This document shows positions 1 to 8,971 of a stretch of 64,000 nucleotides of DNA, one piece after another. A program made the position numbers and the translations under genes. The notes beneath the pieces were generated by a model, which was not told the origin of the DNA, did no database searches, and worked only from the letters and a program-made list of their open reading frames with translations. The stretch's first letter is position 1. Each line of letters opens with the position of its first letter. The stretch spans positions 273,466 to 337,465 of the forward strand of contig NZ_AOIS01000067.1 in NCBI RefSeq assembly GCF_000337495.1, written 5' to 3'. Source of the DNA: Haloterrigena salina JCM 13891 (GTDB lineage Archaea > Halobacteriota > Halobacteria > Halobacteriales > Natrialbaceae).

Positions 1-345
1 GCCGGCTTCGTCCGCTCGCGGTTCGAGGCCTCCCTGCGCGTCGCCGCCGTCCTCGGCGTCTGCTCCGGCGCCGGCTTCTTCGTCGGCGAGAAGCTCACAC
101 ACGTCGTCCAGTTCGTCGGCCTCCCCGAGTTGACCGTCGGCGCCGCCGCCTTCGGTCCCGAGCTCTCGGGCGATCCGCTGCTGGCCGCGGCGGTCTTCCT
201 CGCGCCGCTGGTCTTGCACGTCGTGACGGCCGTGATCTCGGCGATCGGCGCGAGTCGCAGTCGGATCGACTACGCGCTCACCGTCGTTCTGGCGACGCTC
301 GTTCACGCGATCTACAACCTGGGGGTGATCGCCCTTGTCGCGTGA
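1..345 (+). CDS. PrsW-type intramembrane metalloprotease, C-terminal part
   Basis: The reading frame is open from base 1, so the N-terminus lies outside the window. The visible 114 residues are hydrophobic and contain three segments that match the later motifs of PrsW/CPBP-like membrane proteases: a GAGFFVGEKL segment, an LVLHVVTAVISAIGA helix and a final LVHAIYNLGV helix, the last resembling the family's HalwN motif. The product would be a polytopic membrane protein that may cleave membrane substrates. Its stop overlaps the start of the ABC-2 permease, so the two are probably co-transcribed. The first catalytic motif (EE) is not in view, so the assignment rests on the C-terminal motifs only. 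Confidence 0.6.
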   Translation, partial: AGFVRSRFEASLRVAAVLGVCSGAGFFVGEKLTHVVQFVGLPELTVGAAAFGPELSGDPLLAAAVFLAPLVLHVVTAVISAIGASRSRIDYALTVVLATLVHAIYNLGVIALVA

Positions 346-1492
346 TCGCTCGAGCGACGAGTCGACGCCGATCGAGCGCGGACCGAATCCGCCGGAACCG
401 GCCGGCGACGGCGACTCCCGGTTCTCCCTGCCGTTCGGCCCGCGCTGGGCCGTCGCCCGCCGCGAGCTCGGGTCGCTGCGCTCCGAGAAGACCATCGTCC
501 TCGCGCTGGCGATCCAGCTGGTCATCGCGGCCTTCTCCTCGTTTCTGGTCGTCGGGCTCGTCTCGCTGTACGATCCGAGCTCCGTTGGCGACTCCGATAA
601 CCGGGTCGCGATCACCGGTGCCGACGAAGCCGATATCGAACGGCTCAGCCAGCTCGCCAGCGAACAGGACGGTCTCAAGCCGACGGCCGCCGAGTCCAGA
701 GCCGACGCGTTCGCGGCCTTCGACGAGGGGCAAGTCGCGGCCGTCCTCGAGGTGACCAGGGACGCGGACGGGCGACTGGTCGTCGACGCGACCGTCCCCG
801 ACGGGGGGCTAGAGACGACGCTGCTGATCGTCCAGCTCCAGGAACTCCTCGAGACCCTCGAGCACGAGGAACGACTCGCTAACGCCGACGCCCTGGAAGC
901 CCCGCCGCTCGACGTCCCCGACGAGGTCGGCGCGAGCCCGTACCTCGAGTTCACCTACACGATCCTCGTCCCGCTGTTGCTGTTCCTGCCGGTGTTCATC
1001 AGCGGCTCGATCGTCGTCGACTCGCTGATCGAGGAGCGATCCCGCGGGACCCTCGAGTTGCTCCGGGTCAGTCCGCTCTCGCTCGTGGACGTGGCCGACG
1101 CGAAGCTCCTGACGATCGCCGCGCTGGCGCCGGTACAGGCGGTCGCCTGGCTGCTTCTGCTCGCGTTCAACGAGACGGTGATCGCCGCGCCGGCGGCGCT
1201 GATCGTTCTGGTCGCGGCGTTGGCGCTCGCCGTCACCGCGGCCGGGGCGGGCGTCGCGCTCGTCGCCCCCGACAGGCGGCAGGCCCAACTCGCCTACTCC
1301 GGCGGGATCGTCGGCGCGCTGGTGCTGTCCACGTTGCTCCCCGAGCACCCGGCCAACACCGTCGCCAAGTTCGCCATCGGTAGCGCTACGGCGACGACGT
1401 GGCTGTCGCTCGCGACCTACTGTCTCGTCGCGGTCGGCGGCTATCTTGTAGTCAGGCGCGGCATCGGCCGGCTGGCGGCCGACTCCCTGTAG
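335..1492 (+). CDS. ABC-2 type transporter permease
   Basis: A 385-residue membrane protein starting at a TTG that overlaps the preceding stop by 11 nt. One hydrophobic helix lies at about residues 52-80, followed by a long extracytoplasmic region (about 85-205) rich in charged residues. Then come about five more helices, with the RSRGTLELLRVSPLS loop typical of NatB/ABC-2 permeases. Such subunits pair with an ATPase encoded upstream; none is in the window. The overlap with the PrsW-like gene suggests a single transcript. The substrate cannot be read from sequence. The TTG start is chosen because it gives tight coupling; an internal start is possible. Confidence 0.75.
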   Translation: MSRDRSSDESTPIERGPNPPEPAGDGDSRFSLPFGPRWAVARRELGSLRSEKTIVLALAIQLVIAAFSSFLVVGLVSLYDPSSVGDSDNRVAITGADEADIERLSQLASEQDGLKPTAAESRADAFAAFDEGQVAAVLEVTRDADGRLVVDATVPDGGLETTLLIVQLQELLETLEHEERLANADALEAPPLDVPDEVGASPYLEFTYTILVPLLLFLPVFISGSIVVDSLIEERSRGTLELLRVSPLSLVDVADAKLLTIAALAPVQAVAWLLLLAFNETVIAAPAALIVLVAALALAVTAAGAGVALVAPDRRQAQLAYSGGIVGALVLSTLLPEHPANTVAKFAIGSATATTWLSLATYCLVAVGGYLVVRRGIGRLAADSL

Positions 1493-1520
1493 CCGTCGGA
1501 CGCCGAACGGATCGAACTCC

Positions 1521-1668
1521 GTGCGGTGGCGTGCGCTGAGCTGCGGTGAACGAACAGTGAACCGCAGCACGGAGACGCGCGAGGGACGAGGACCGCAGCG
1601 ACCAGCGGGAGCGAGGACCGCAGTCGGTTGGGGAGGGTGGGGAAATCATCGTTGCCACGGTAGTAGTG
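1521..1668 (-). repeat. Dispersed repeat, copy 1 (inverted relative to copy 2)
   Basis: Read on the minus strand this stretch contains CTACCGTGGCAAC, then CCCTCCCCAACCGACTGCGG, then CGGTTCACTGTTCGTTCACC and finally GCGCACGCCACCG. The same ordered blocks recur at 1765-1903 and, more diverged, at 23848-24008. It lies in the gene-free 1493-2171 interval, where no convincing coding region exists. It resembles a short non-coding dispersed element rather than a gene. Confidence 0.7.
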
Positions 1669-1764
1669 CGACCGAGTCGATTGGGGCTTCGACGACAGAT
1701 CCCGGCCAATCACACGGACGTCGGTCGAAATCGTCCACTGTAGGTATCGAAGAGTCGTTCAGTG

Positions 1765-1903
1765 GTACTACCGTGGCAACGGGGAATCGCCGCGCCCTCC
1801 CCAACCGATTCACTCACTCCCTTCGGTTGCTCACTCATCTCTCGCATGATTTTACCCCGCGGTTCACTGTTCGTTCACCGCGGTCCAGTGCGCGCCACCG
1901 AAC
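1765..1903 (+). repeat. Dispersed repeat, copy 2
   Basis: Plus-strand copy of the same element as 1521-1668. It begins ACTACCGTGGCAACGGGGAA, passes through CCCTCCCCAACCGA and CGGTTCACTGTTCGTTCACC, and ends GCGCGCCACCGAAC. Copies 1 and 2 face each other across about 100 bp, so the region could form a large imperfect hairpin downstream of the ABC permease and upstream of the aldo/keto reductase. The middle differs between copies (CACTCACTCCCTTCGGTTGC here), as expected for a decaying element. Confidence 0.7.
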
Positions 1904-2171
1904 GTCGATTGCACGGTTCGGAGCCCACCGTCTCGAGACCCGACTGCGCAGATATCGAGCGACTCGAGCCGTCTCTCGACAACACCTGCCCGTACGGTGG
2001 CGCGAGAAAAACGGAAAACCGAACGGAACCGATCGATGGCGGGCGGCGGTACGACGCGATCGCACTACCGAATAACGGGACTCAGACCTGTTGTCCGCCG
2101 TGACGCTCGTCCCGGCGACCGTCAGTTGCCCCGGCACGTACTGTTTTTTCGCCGGCGGCCGTTCGCCCGGT

Positions 2172-3146
2172 ATGGAGTACACCACGCTCGGTTCGACCGG
2201 CATGGAAGTCAGTCGCCTCTGTCTGGGCTGTATGAGCTTCGGCTCGAGCGACTGGCGCGAGTGGGTCTTAGACGACGAGGAGAGCGCGGAAATCATCGAT
2301 CGGGCGATCGACCTCGGGATCAACTTCTTCGACACGGCAAATATGTACTCGAAGGGCGAGTCCGAACGGATTCTGGGCGAGGCCCTCGAGGGCCACCGGG
2401 AGGAGTCGGTCGTCGCGACGAAGGGGTACTTCCAGATGCGCGAGGACGACCCGAACTCGGGCGGGCTCTCCCGGAAGGCGATCGAGCAGGAACTGGAAGC
2501 GAGCCGCGAGCGACTCGGGATGGACACGATCGACCTCTACCAGATCCACCGCTGGGACGACGACACGCCGATCGAGACGACGATGCGGGCGTTAGACGAC
2601 GCCGTCCGCCGGGGTCACGTCCGCTATCTCGGCGCCTCCTCGATGTGGGCCCACCAGTTCGCCGAGTCGCTCCAGACGAGCGATCGGCTGGGCCTCGAGC
2701 GGTTCGTCACGATGCAGAACCACTACAACCTCGTCTACCGCGAGGAGGAGCGAGAGATGTTGCCGCTCTGTGAGAAGGAAGACGTCGGCGTCGTGTCCTG
2801 GTCGCCGCTGGCGCGGGGCTATCTCACCCGGCCCCACGAGGAGATCGACGCGACGACCCGCGGCGAGAACGAGGAGCACCTGTACGATCACCCCTACCGC
2901 GAGGGCGGCGGCCGGGAGATCAACGAGCGCGTCGCCGAGATCGCCGCCGACAAGGGCGCGACGATGGCCCAGATCTCGCTTTCGTGGCTGCTCCACAAGG
3001 ACTGGGTCGACGCCCCCATCGTCGGGACGACCAGCGTCGAACACCTAGAGCAGGCCGTCGAAGCGCTCGAGATCGATCTCTCCGCGTCCGATATCGCCTA
3101 CCTCGAGGAACCCTACGAGCCGGTGCCGGTATCGGGACACAGCTGA
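2172..3146 (+). CDS. Aldo/keto reductase
   Basis: A 324-residue TIM-barrel oxidoreductase that should use NAD(P)H to reduce aldehydes or ketones in the cytoplasm. The catalytic tetrad is visible: D54 and Y59 in FFDTANMY, K84 in VVATKG and H126 in LYQIHRWD. The C-terminal WLLHKDWVDAPIVGTTSVEHL segment is the usual cofactor-binding end of AKR11/12-like proteins. The ATG at 2172 is chosen over the upstream extension to 2091 because family members begin with MEYxxLGxTG. It appears monocistronic. The physiological substrate is unknown. Confidence 0.93.
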   Translation: MEYTTLGSTGMEVSRLCLGCMSFGSSDWREWVLDDEESAEIIDRAIDLGINFFDTANMYSKGESERILGEALEGHREESVVATKGYFQMREDDPNSGGLSRKAIEQELEASRERLGMDTIDLYQIHRWDDDTPIETTMRALDDAVRRGHVRYLGASSMWAHQFAESLQTSDRLGLERFVTMQNHYNLVYREEEREMLPLCEKEDVGVVSWSPLARGYLTRPHEEIDATTRGENEEHLYDHPYREGGGREINERVAEIAADKGATMAQISLSWLLHKDWVDAPIVGTTSVEHLEQAVEALEIDLSASDIAYLEEPYEPVPVSGHS

Positions 3147-3179
3147 GGCTATGACTGGGAGGGCGATACCGTCTCGGGC

Positions 3180-3734
3180 TCACGGAATTTCCGTGACGGC
3201 CTCGCGCAGCTCGTCCTCGGTCCCCCACTCGTACAGCCGTCCCTCGGACTCGAACAACTCGAAGACCCCGTCCTCCATCCAGCCGTAGGGGTGGTCCTCG
3301 TCGGCGTCGGGGTACGCCCGCTTCAGGACGTGGGTCTTCGCGAAGTACTCCTCGGTGCCCGCGAGCAGCCCCTGTTCGACGAGGAAGCCGCTGGGCTCCT
3401 TCTCGGCGACGCCGACGACGTGGCTCACGAGATCCGCGAGCAGGCAGAACTTCGCGATGCCGTTCTCCCAGTCGCCGCGGACGTCGCTCATGAGGAACGC
3501 GTAGGCGTCGTCGCGCCGGTTGAGGCGGTCGACGACGAGATCCAGCCGGCCCATCGGTCTGGGATCGTAGTTTCCGAGGACGAAATACGAGCGCTCGGTC
3601 TCGTAGATCGGCGTCAGATCGCTCAGCGCGCGGAGCAGTTCCTCGTTGTCCGCAAGCGAGCGCTCCTCGGCCTCGAGGCGCTCCGTCGCGCTCGTGAGCA
3701 CTGCCTCGGGAACGGGCGGCGACTCGTCGGTCAT
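3180..3734 (-). CDS. Conserved haloarchaeal protein of unknown function
   Basis: A 184-residue soluble acidic protein, convergent with the aldo/keto reductase and divergent from the PadR-type regulator. It has no transmembrane segment or signal peptide. The N-terminal 50 residues look helical. Aromatic-rich patches occur around YFVLGNYDPRPMGRLD and near the C-terminus (HPYGWMEDGVFELFESEGRLYEW). The initiation codon at 3734 sits beside the divergent promoter region. No domain with a known reaction is recognised. It resembles proteins annotated only as domains of unknown function in haloarchaea. Confidence 0.7.
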   Translation of the reverse strand: MTDESPPVPEAVLTSATERLEAEERSLADNEELLRALSDLTPIYETERSYFVLGNYDPRPMGRLDLVVDRLNRRDDAYAFLMSDVRGDWENGIAKFCLLADLVSHVVGVAEKEPSGFLVEQGLLAGTEEYFAKTHVLKRAYPDADEDHPYGWMEDGVFELFESEGRLYEWGTEDELREAVTEIP

Positions 3735-3820
3735 ACCCCACGGTTCAAAGGAGACGACAATAGGGTTTGCTCCACGGTTTCCGTTTCCGAAACGCGGCCG
3801 GCCGCTAGAGAGTACTCGGG

Positions 3821-3865
3821 GGGTAAATTACTCCGAGGTAATTTACTCCAGGGTAAACTACTTGA
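3821..3865 (+). promoter_or_regulatory. Three tandem 15-bp repeats in the PadR-type regulator promoter
   Basis: Three consecutive 15-bp units are visible: GGGTAAATTACTCCG (3821-3835), AGGTAATTTACTCCA (3836-3850) and GGGTAAACTACTTGA (3851-3865). Each contains a near-palindromic GGTAA-N-TTACTC core. The last unit ends 24 bp before the ATG of the downstream regulator, where a haloarchaeal core promoter would sit. This suggests operators overlapping or abutting the TATA/BRE region, possibly for autoregulation. Confidence 0.6.
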
Positions 3866-3888
3866 TGGAGGGATCCGTAGGGCCTCGC

Positions 3889-4302
3889 ATGAGTACCGAC
3901 GTGGGCGCGGCCGACGGGGCAGCGGGGCGCGAACTCCTCCACTTCGTCACCCAGGAGACCCGGTTCGCGATCGTCGCCAACATCCTCCAACACCCCGAGG
4001 GGCTGCCCTCGATGTACGAACTCGAGGAGCTGAATCCCAGCGTCAGCGACGCGACCGTCTACAAACACGTCCAGAAGCTGATCGACGCCGGGATCGTCGA
4101 AGCGGTCGCGTTGCCCGACGACGAGCGCCGACAGGGTTACCCCTGGAAGTTCTACGGCCTGACCGACGGGGGCCGGGCGTTCCTCGAGCGACACAACCTG
4201 CTGCAGGCCGAGGCGACGCTCGAGCGGATCTACGGAACGATTTCCGATAAATCCGAGAAAATGGTCAAATACGAGAACGCGCCGCGGCCCGGCCGGAACT
4301 GA
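3889..4302 (+). CDS. PadR-family transcriptional regulator
   Basis: A 137-residue winged-helix protein. The helix-turn-helix lies at about residues 40-75 (SMYELEELNPSVSDATVYKHVQKLIDAGIVE), followed by the wing with RQGYPWKFYGLTDGG, the PadR signature. The C-terminal helix (about 105-125) would dimerise. The ATG at 3889 is chosen because it follows the tandem promoter repeats at the distance expected for a leaderless or short-leader mRNA; the in-frame upstream extension would run through the promoter. It probably represses its own gene and perhaps the divergent 3180-3734 gene. The ligand is unknown. Confidence 0.88.
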   Translation: MSTDVGAADGAAGRELLHFVTQETRFAIVANILQHPEGLPSMYELEELNPSVSDATVYKHVQKLIDAGIVEAVALPDDERRQGYPWKFYGLTDGGRAFLERHNLLQAEATLERIYGTISDKSEKMVKYENAPRPGRN

Positions 4303-4333
4303 GTCCAGACTCGGGTTCGAGTCGTTTCTCGCG

Positions 4334-5428
4334 CTACCCCTCAGCCGCCGCCTCCGCCAACGCGGTCTCCAGCGCGTCGATCTGCTCGGGGAGCCGGTCT
4401 CTGTACGCCTCGGCGCGCTCGCGTCCTCGCTCCGCGAACCCCTCGTAGACGTCCGGATCGTCGAGTTTCCCGAGCGCTTCGGCCCAGGCGTCCGGATCAG
4501 CGTACTCGTCGACGAGCAGGCCCGCGCCGCCACAGGCCTCCGGGAGTCCGCCGCGATGGCTCGCGACGACCGGGATGCCGTTCCACATCGCCTCGAGGAC
4601 GACGCGGCCGAACGTCTCCGCCCAGACGGACGGCACCAGCAACACGCCCGTCTTCGCGTAGACTTCCAGAATCCCCGGCTCGCTCGTGAACGCGACGTTC
4701 TCGAGGTCGTCGAACGCCACGTCGGTCGGTCCACGCTCCAGGATCTCCGCCTCGGGAACGTCGGGCGGGGCGCCGTGGAACGTGCTGCCCTGGAGGTGCA
4801 GCGCCTCGACGTCCCAGCTGAAGTCGTCGTTTCGGAAACTGTACCAGCCGCCCTTCGCCAGGAACTCCCGGTCGGGGAACCGCTCGGCGACCGCTCGGAA
4901 GGTGTGCCCGCCCTTCATGTCGATCGGGTTGATCATCGAGATCCGATCCGACGGCCCTTCGGGTGCGGTGTAAAAGTCGAAGTCGATGTGCGGGTAGACG
5001 AGCGTCGAGTCGCGCCCCCAAACGCTCGTGATCCACTGCTGGGTGTACCGCGAGTTCGCGACGAACCGCGTCGGCGAGAGCTCGGCGACGACCTCCTCCG
5101 TCGCGTGGGTCGTCGTCAGCGAGAGGACAGTCGGGATACCGTGCTCCGCGGCCGCCTCGAGCGCGATATCGGCCCAGAGGTCTTGCACGAGCGCGACGTC
5201 GTACTCCCCGTCCGCTAGCCGTGCCGCGATTTCGTCGCGCGGCTCGAAGCCGGACAGTTCCGTGATCTCGATCCCGCCCTCGACGCGCGAGACGTCCGAT
5301 TCGCCGCGGCAGATGACGTCGATTTCGACGCCCCGTTGGCGAAGTTCGTCGATCCACTTGTCGGCCGTGTTCGCCGCGCCGCCGATCGAACTGATCGGGT
5401 TCGACGCGCTGATGTATGCTATCTTCAT
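4334..5428 (-). CDS. Glycosyltransferase, GT4-type GT-B fold
   Basis: A 364-residue protein beginning MKIAYISASNPISSIGGAA, the usual N-terminal beta strand and glycine loop of GT-B enzymes. The C-terminal donor-binding half carries VLLVPSVWAETFGRVVLEAMWNGIPVVAS, with the E-x7-E arrangement of retaining GT4 enzymes. It would transfer a sugar from an NDP donor to a glycan, lipid or small molecule. The ATG at 5428 is chosen over the extension to 5530 because the family starts at MKIAYIS. It stands between the PadR-type gene and the urease operon and shares no obvious operon with either. Confidence 0.88.
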   Translation of the reverse strand: MKIAYISASNPISSIGGAANTADKWIDELRQRGVEIDVICRGESDVSRVEGGIEITELSGFEPRDEIAARLADGEYDVALVQDLWADIALEAAAEHGIPTVLSLTTTHATEEVVAELSPTRFVANSRYTQQWITSVWGRDSTLVYPHIDFDFYTAPEGPSDRISMINPIDMKGGHTFRAVAERFPDREFLAKGGWYSFRNDDFSWDVEALHLQGSTFHGAPPDVPEAEILERGPTDVAFDDLENVAFTSEPGILEVYAKTGVLLVPSVWAETFGRVVLEAMWNGIPVVASHRGGLPEACGGAGLLVDEYADPDAWAEALGKLDDPDVYEGFAERGRERAEAYRDRLPEQIDALETALAEAAAEG

Positions 5429-5526
5429 GCTGTCGGGAGCCGAAGTAAACGGCGAACGCGAATAGGACGTTCCCTCAGCCGTCCGGCAGTTTATAACCCC
5501 TCGGGAGTCCCTGCCGGAGCGGCCAG

Positions 5527-6339
5527 TCAACTCATGAACAGCCGCCGCCCCGCGCGCTCGTGGCGCATCCCCATGATCTCGGCCAGCGGTGCGAACGAAA
5601 CCATCGCGTCCGGCTCGTCGTCGACGTGGCGCTCACAGACCGCGGTGATCGCGGGCTCGAGGGCCGCGAGCGCCGACTGGATCTCCGTGTGGCCGAACCG
5701 GCCGAGCCGTTGGGCCGCGCCCAGCAATCCCGTCACGAACGAGTGGGCGTGGGCCAGGCAAGCCTCGCGTCGCGAGAGCCCGCGCGCCTGCGCGACGACG
5801 CCGAAGGCGACCGGGTAGTGGCACGGCGTCTCGTCGGCCGCGACGGCGTCGGCGAAGGCCGACTCGAGGTCGGAGCCGTCGGACTCGGTTTCGTCAGAAC
5901 CCTCGGCGCCGTCCTTGGTGTCGGTCTCGGCAAGTAGCTCGCAGAGCTTCGCCCCCGCTTTCGTCGAACTCTCGCGGAACTCGCGAGGCATGGTTACCGC
6001 GTGGAGGCGTTCGTCGACCGCCAGCAGCGCCTCGAGGTCCCCCGCCGCGCTCGCCGCGTGGGCGTTGGCCAGCGCCACGGTCTCGCAGGGCCCGACCACG
6101 CGCCGGAGGTAGGCCGCGATCAACTCCCGCAGGTCGTCGCCGTCTTCGATCCGATCCTCGTTGATGTACTGCTCGAGGCCGTAGGAGGCCGTGTACCCGC
6201 CGACCGGCAGGAACGAGTCCGAGAGTCGAAGAGCCGAGAGGAACGCGCTCGCGTCCGATATCCGGTCAGAATCCAGTGTCCGGTCCGAGTCCGCGTTCGG
6301 TTCCGGAGGTTCCGGATCCACGTTCCTGTCAGTGGTCAT
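5527..6339 (-). CDS. ureF: Urease accessory protein UreF
   Basis: A 270-residue accessory protein needed, with UreD and UreG, to deliver nickel and CO2 to the urease active site. The diagnostic LRLSDSFLPVGGYTASYGLEQ segment begins the conserved domain after an acidic N-terminal extension of about 35 residues. The C-terminus ends GMRHERAGRRLFMS, as in UreF. It is the last gene of the minus-strand urease operon. The ATG at 6339 is preferred because it overlaps the ureE stop by only 11 nt; the longer ORF to 6480 would read through the histidine-rich ureE tail. Confidence 0.93.
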   Translation of the reverse strand: MTTDRNVDPEPPEPNADSDRTLDSDRISDASAFLSALRLSDSFLPVGGYTASYGLEQYINEDRIEDGDDLRELIAAYLRRVVGPCETVALANAHAASAAGDLEALLAVDERLHAVTMPREFRESSTKAGAKLCELLAETDTKDGAEGSDETESDGSDLESAFADAVAADETPCHYPVAFGVVAQARGLSRREACLAHAHSFVTGLLGAAQRLGRFGHTEIQSALAALEPAITAVCERHVDDEPDAMVSFAPLAEIMGMRHERAGRRLFMS

Positions 6340-6988
6340 GGTCGTGTTCGGGGGAGTGGCCGTGGCTGTGTTCGGCGTGGTCGTGGCCCTGTCCGTCGTG
6401 CCCGTGAGCGTGCCCGCCGTGTTCGTGGGAGTGATCGTGCCCGTGCTCGTGCTCACCGCCGTGACTGTGCTCGTGATCAACGTCGCGAGCGCCGGCGTCG
6501 TCGATATCCGTCACGAACAGGTCCGCCTCGACGGTCGTCTCCCGGAGCTCCGAGCCCGGGACGACGTCGGCGACGACGCGCTCGGCGATGTGGCGGTCGG
6601 CCTCGAGCGGAACGTAGACGACGCCGTCCTCGACCGCGAGATCCCAGTGCTGGTTGCCGATGCGGTGACCGAGTTCGACCGCGGCCTCGAGCGCCTCGTC
6701 AGTCGCGTCGGGCAAGGAGACGGCCAGCGCGTCCCGCGGTTCGAAGGCGACGACGATCATCCGGTCGTCCTCGACCAGCAGCACGTCGCCGGCCGAGACC
6801 GCGGCCCTGTCCACGATGACGCCGACGTCCGTCCCGGCGTCGGTCGTCGCGCGGAACCGCGAGCGCCGGCGGTTGTCCGCGTCGACGACGACGCGCTCGA
6901 GGGTCCCGCGCTCCTCGTGGTCCGCCCGTAACGCGGCCAGTTCGTCGTCGGCGTGGATGTTGCCGACGACGCCGTCGATGCGCTCCAT
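6329..6988 (-). CDS. ureE: Urease accessory nickel metallochaperone UreE
   Basis: A 219-residue protein with an N-terminal UreE peptide-binding domain (about 1-75) and a metal-binding domain containing GHRIGNQHWDLAVEDGVVYVPLE (about 105-130). The C-terminal 50 or so residues hold 20 histidines alternating with D, E, G and S, a nickel-binding tail like that of Klebsiella UreE. It donates Ni2+ to UreG. Its start overlaps the ureD stop (TGATG) and its stop overlaps ureF. The start at 6988 is chosen over 7048 on this coupling and on the family-typical first strand. Confidence 0.95.
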   Translation of the reverse strand: MERIDGVVGNIHADDELAALRADHEERGTLERVVVDADNRRRSRFRATTDAGTDVGVIVDRAAVSAGDVLLVEDDRMIVVAFEPRDALAVSLPDATDEALEAAVELGHRIGNQHWDLAVEDGVVYVPLEADRHIAERVVADVVPGSELRETTVEADLFVTDIDDAGARDVDHEHSHGGEHEHGHDHSHEHGGHAHGHDGQGHDHAEHSHGHSPEHDHDH

Positions 6989-7977
6989 CAGTATCGCCGG
7001 TCGGCGGGTGCGCCGACTCCCAGTAGCTGTCGTCTGGTCTCGTCCCACGCGGACCGGAGCGTCTCGGTCACGTCGGCCTCGCGGTCGCCGAGGATGCGGA
7101 CGATCGCGCCGACCTCGTGGGGAAGCGTGGAGACGCCCGCTTCGACGTCGTCGCGGTCCGAGAGTCGCTCGTGGACGCCCTCGATCAGCGACTCGAGGGT
7201 GGCCGATTCCGCGTCGGTCTCCACAGCGGCAGCCGTCGCCCCCGCGATCTCGTCGCTCGAGGCGGGCGCGAAGACGTACAGCGAGCCGACGACGTCGTAC
7301 TCGCCGACGCTGGCCGGATCGCGCGGTTCACGCTCGCTCGGCCGCAGGTCGACGGCGTCGGCACAGACCAGCCGACCGTCGTGTTCGGCCTCGACGCGCG
7401 CGTGATAGTGGTCGAAGCTAAAGGACTCGTGGTCGGTCAACCCGTCCGGAACCAGCACGTCCGCGACGACGACGCAGGCGTCGTCGGCGAGGTCGACGTC
7501 GATCGTCTGGAGACAGCGCGCGTCCTCGTTGACGATCGTCGGACCCGGCACGTACTCGAGGTAACTCCCCGATTCCGCTCGGAGCGTGGCGTCGAGGTGG
7601 GCGTAGTTGGCGTCCATGCTGTGGACCTTCGTCGCGCTCTGGGTCGTCACGTGCGCGCGAGCCCCCTCACGGGTCTCGATCCGCAATCGATGCCGGTCGC
7701 CCTGTGCCACGCCGCCGGTGGGCTCCTGCGCGACGAGGGTCGTCAGCCCCGGCGCCGGATCGGTCTCGAGGGTGCCCGTCAGGTGGTAGGGGACCTTCAC
7801 GCGATCGCGGATCAGCCGCGTCGGGCCGTCGCCCCGCCGGGCGAACGTCGCCTCGAGCAGGCCGTTCTTCCCCGGGCCGCCGGCCGGCGCCTGCGCGAGC
7901 GACTCGTCGGCGTAGCCCTCGAAAGCCGGCGGCAGGGGCGTCCCCTCGTCCGGCGGTGAAGAGCGCCCCGCGCTCAC
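6988..7977 (-). CDS. ureD: Urease accessory protein UreD (UreH)
   Basis: A 329-residue scaffold protein that binds apo-urease and recruits UreF and UreG for nickel insertion. Family hallmarks are the [20 protein letters not shown]-type segment near residue 90, the [10 protein letters not shown] motif near 115 and the [13 protein letters not shown] segment near 140. About 45 residues precede the conserved domain. The start overlaps the end of ureG by 4 nt and the stop overlaps the ureE start, so translation is probably coupled along the operon. Confidence 0.94.
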   Translation of the reverse strand: MSAGRSSPPDEGTPLPPAFEGYADESLAQAPAGGPGKNGLLEATFARRGDGPTRLIRDRVKVPYHLTGTLETDPAPGLTTLVAQEPTGGVAQGDRHRLRIETREGARAHVTTQSATKVHSMDANYAHLDATLRAESGSYLEYVPGPTIVNEDARCLQTIDVDLADDACVVVADVLVPDGLTDHESFSFDHYHARVEAEHDGRLVCADAVDLRPSEREPRDPASVGEYDVVGSLYVFAPASSDEIAGATAAAVETDAESATLESLIEGVHERLSDRDDVEAGVSTLPHEVGAIVRILGDREADVTETLRSAWDETRRQLLGVGAPADRRY

Positions 7978-8594
7978 GCGAACAACACCTCCCGCTCGAC
8001 GTGCTCGAGCACCGCGTCGACCCCCTCGGCGTCCTTGCAGTTGGTGAAGACGAAGGGGTCGTCGCCGCGCACCTCGCCGGCGTCGGCCTCGATCACGTCC
8101 AGATCGGCGTCGACGTGGGGCGCGAGATCCGTTTTGTTGACGACCAGCAAATCGGCCTGCGTGACGCCGGGCCCGCGCTTGCGCGGGATGTCTTCGCCCT
8201 CCGCGACCGAGATTACGAACAGGAAGTAGTCGGCCAGTTCGGGGTTGAAGGTCGCGGCGAGGTTGTCGCCGCCGCTCTCGATCAGGACGACGTCCAGTTC
8301 GGGGTGGCGCTCGGTGAACTCGTCGACGGCCGCGAGGTTCATCGAGGGGTCCTCGCGGATGCCGGTGTGCGGACAGGCGCCGGTTTCGACGCCCTCGACG
8401 AGATCCTCCGGCAACAACTCCGCGAAGGACTCCCGGAAGACGTCGGCGTCCTCCTGGGTCATGATGTCGTTGGCGATGACGCCGACCTCGTAATCCCGCT
8501 CGACCAGTTCCGGGACGAGTCGCTTGACCAACGCCGTCTTCCCGGAGCCGACGGGACCGCCGAGGCCGACCTTCGCGACGTCTCGGTACCCCAT
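7974..8594 (-). CDS. ureG: Urease accessory GTPase UreG
   Basis: A 206-residue SIMIBI-class GTPase that drives nickel transfer to urease. The P-loop GPVGSGKT occupies residues 13-20. The conserved Cys-Pro-His nickel site appears in [17 protein letters not shown], and the VVNKTDLAP motif gives guanine specificity. The ATG at 8594 overlaps the last base of the ureA stop codon. Length and motif order match canonical UreG. Confidence 0.97.
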   Translation of the reverse strand: MGYRDVAKVGLGGPVGSGKTALVKRLVPELVERDYEVGVIANDIMTQEDADVFRESFAELLPEDLVEGVETGACPHTGIREDPSMNLAAVDEFTERHPELDVVLIESGGDNLAATFNPELADYFLFVISVAEGEDIPRKRGPGVTQADLLVVNKTDLAPHVDADLDVIEADAGEVRGDDPFVFTNCKDAEGVDAVLEHVEREVLFA

Positions 8595-8971
8595 TACTCC
8601 ACCTCCCCCTCGAGGTCCTCGCCGGGGTCCGGATCGACCGTCTCGAGTTGCTCGGGGCCGTCGGCCCGGATCGGGTCGTGGATCGTCACGAGCTTGGTGC
8701 CGTCGGGGAAGACGGGTTCGATCTGGATCATGTCGACCATCTCGGGGACGCCGTCCATCACGTCTTCGCGAGTGAGCAGCTGGGTCGCCTCCGAGCGGAT
8801 CTGCGAGACGGACTTGCCCTCGCGGGCGGCCTCGCAGGCCCAGTCGGAGATGTAGGCGACCGTCTCGGGGTGGTTGAGCTTCACGCCGCGGTCCTTGCGT
8901 CGCCGGGCGAGTTCCGCGGCCATGAACACCGTGAGCCGCTCCATCTCCTTCGGCGAGAGATTCATTCCCAT
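8594..8971 (-). CDS. ureA: Urease gamma subunit UreA
   Basis: A 125-residue structural subunit of urease. The core is standard: [23 protein letters not shown], the [13 protein letters not shown] segment and [29 protein letters not shown]-terminal acidic extension of about 20 residues follows, a common haloarchaeal feature. Two starts compete. ATG at 8971 has GGAGG seven bases upstream; ATG at 8965 gives the family-typical MNLSPKE start and overlaps the stop of a small upstream ORF (ATGA). The gene stands third in the operon, after ureB and ureC. Confidence 0.95.
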   Translation of the reverse strand: MGMNLSPKEMERLTVFMAAELARRRKDRGVKLNHPETVAYISDWACEAAREGKSVSQIRSEATQLLTREDVMDGVPEMVDMIQIEPVFPDGTKLVTIHDPIRADGPEQLETVDPDPGEDLEGEVE

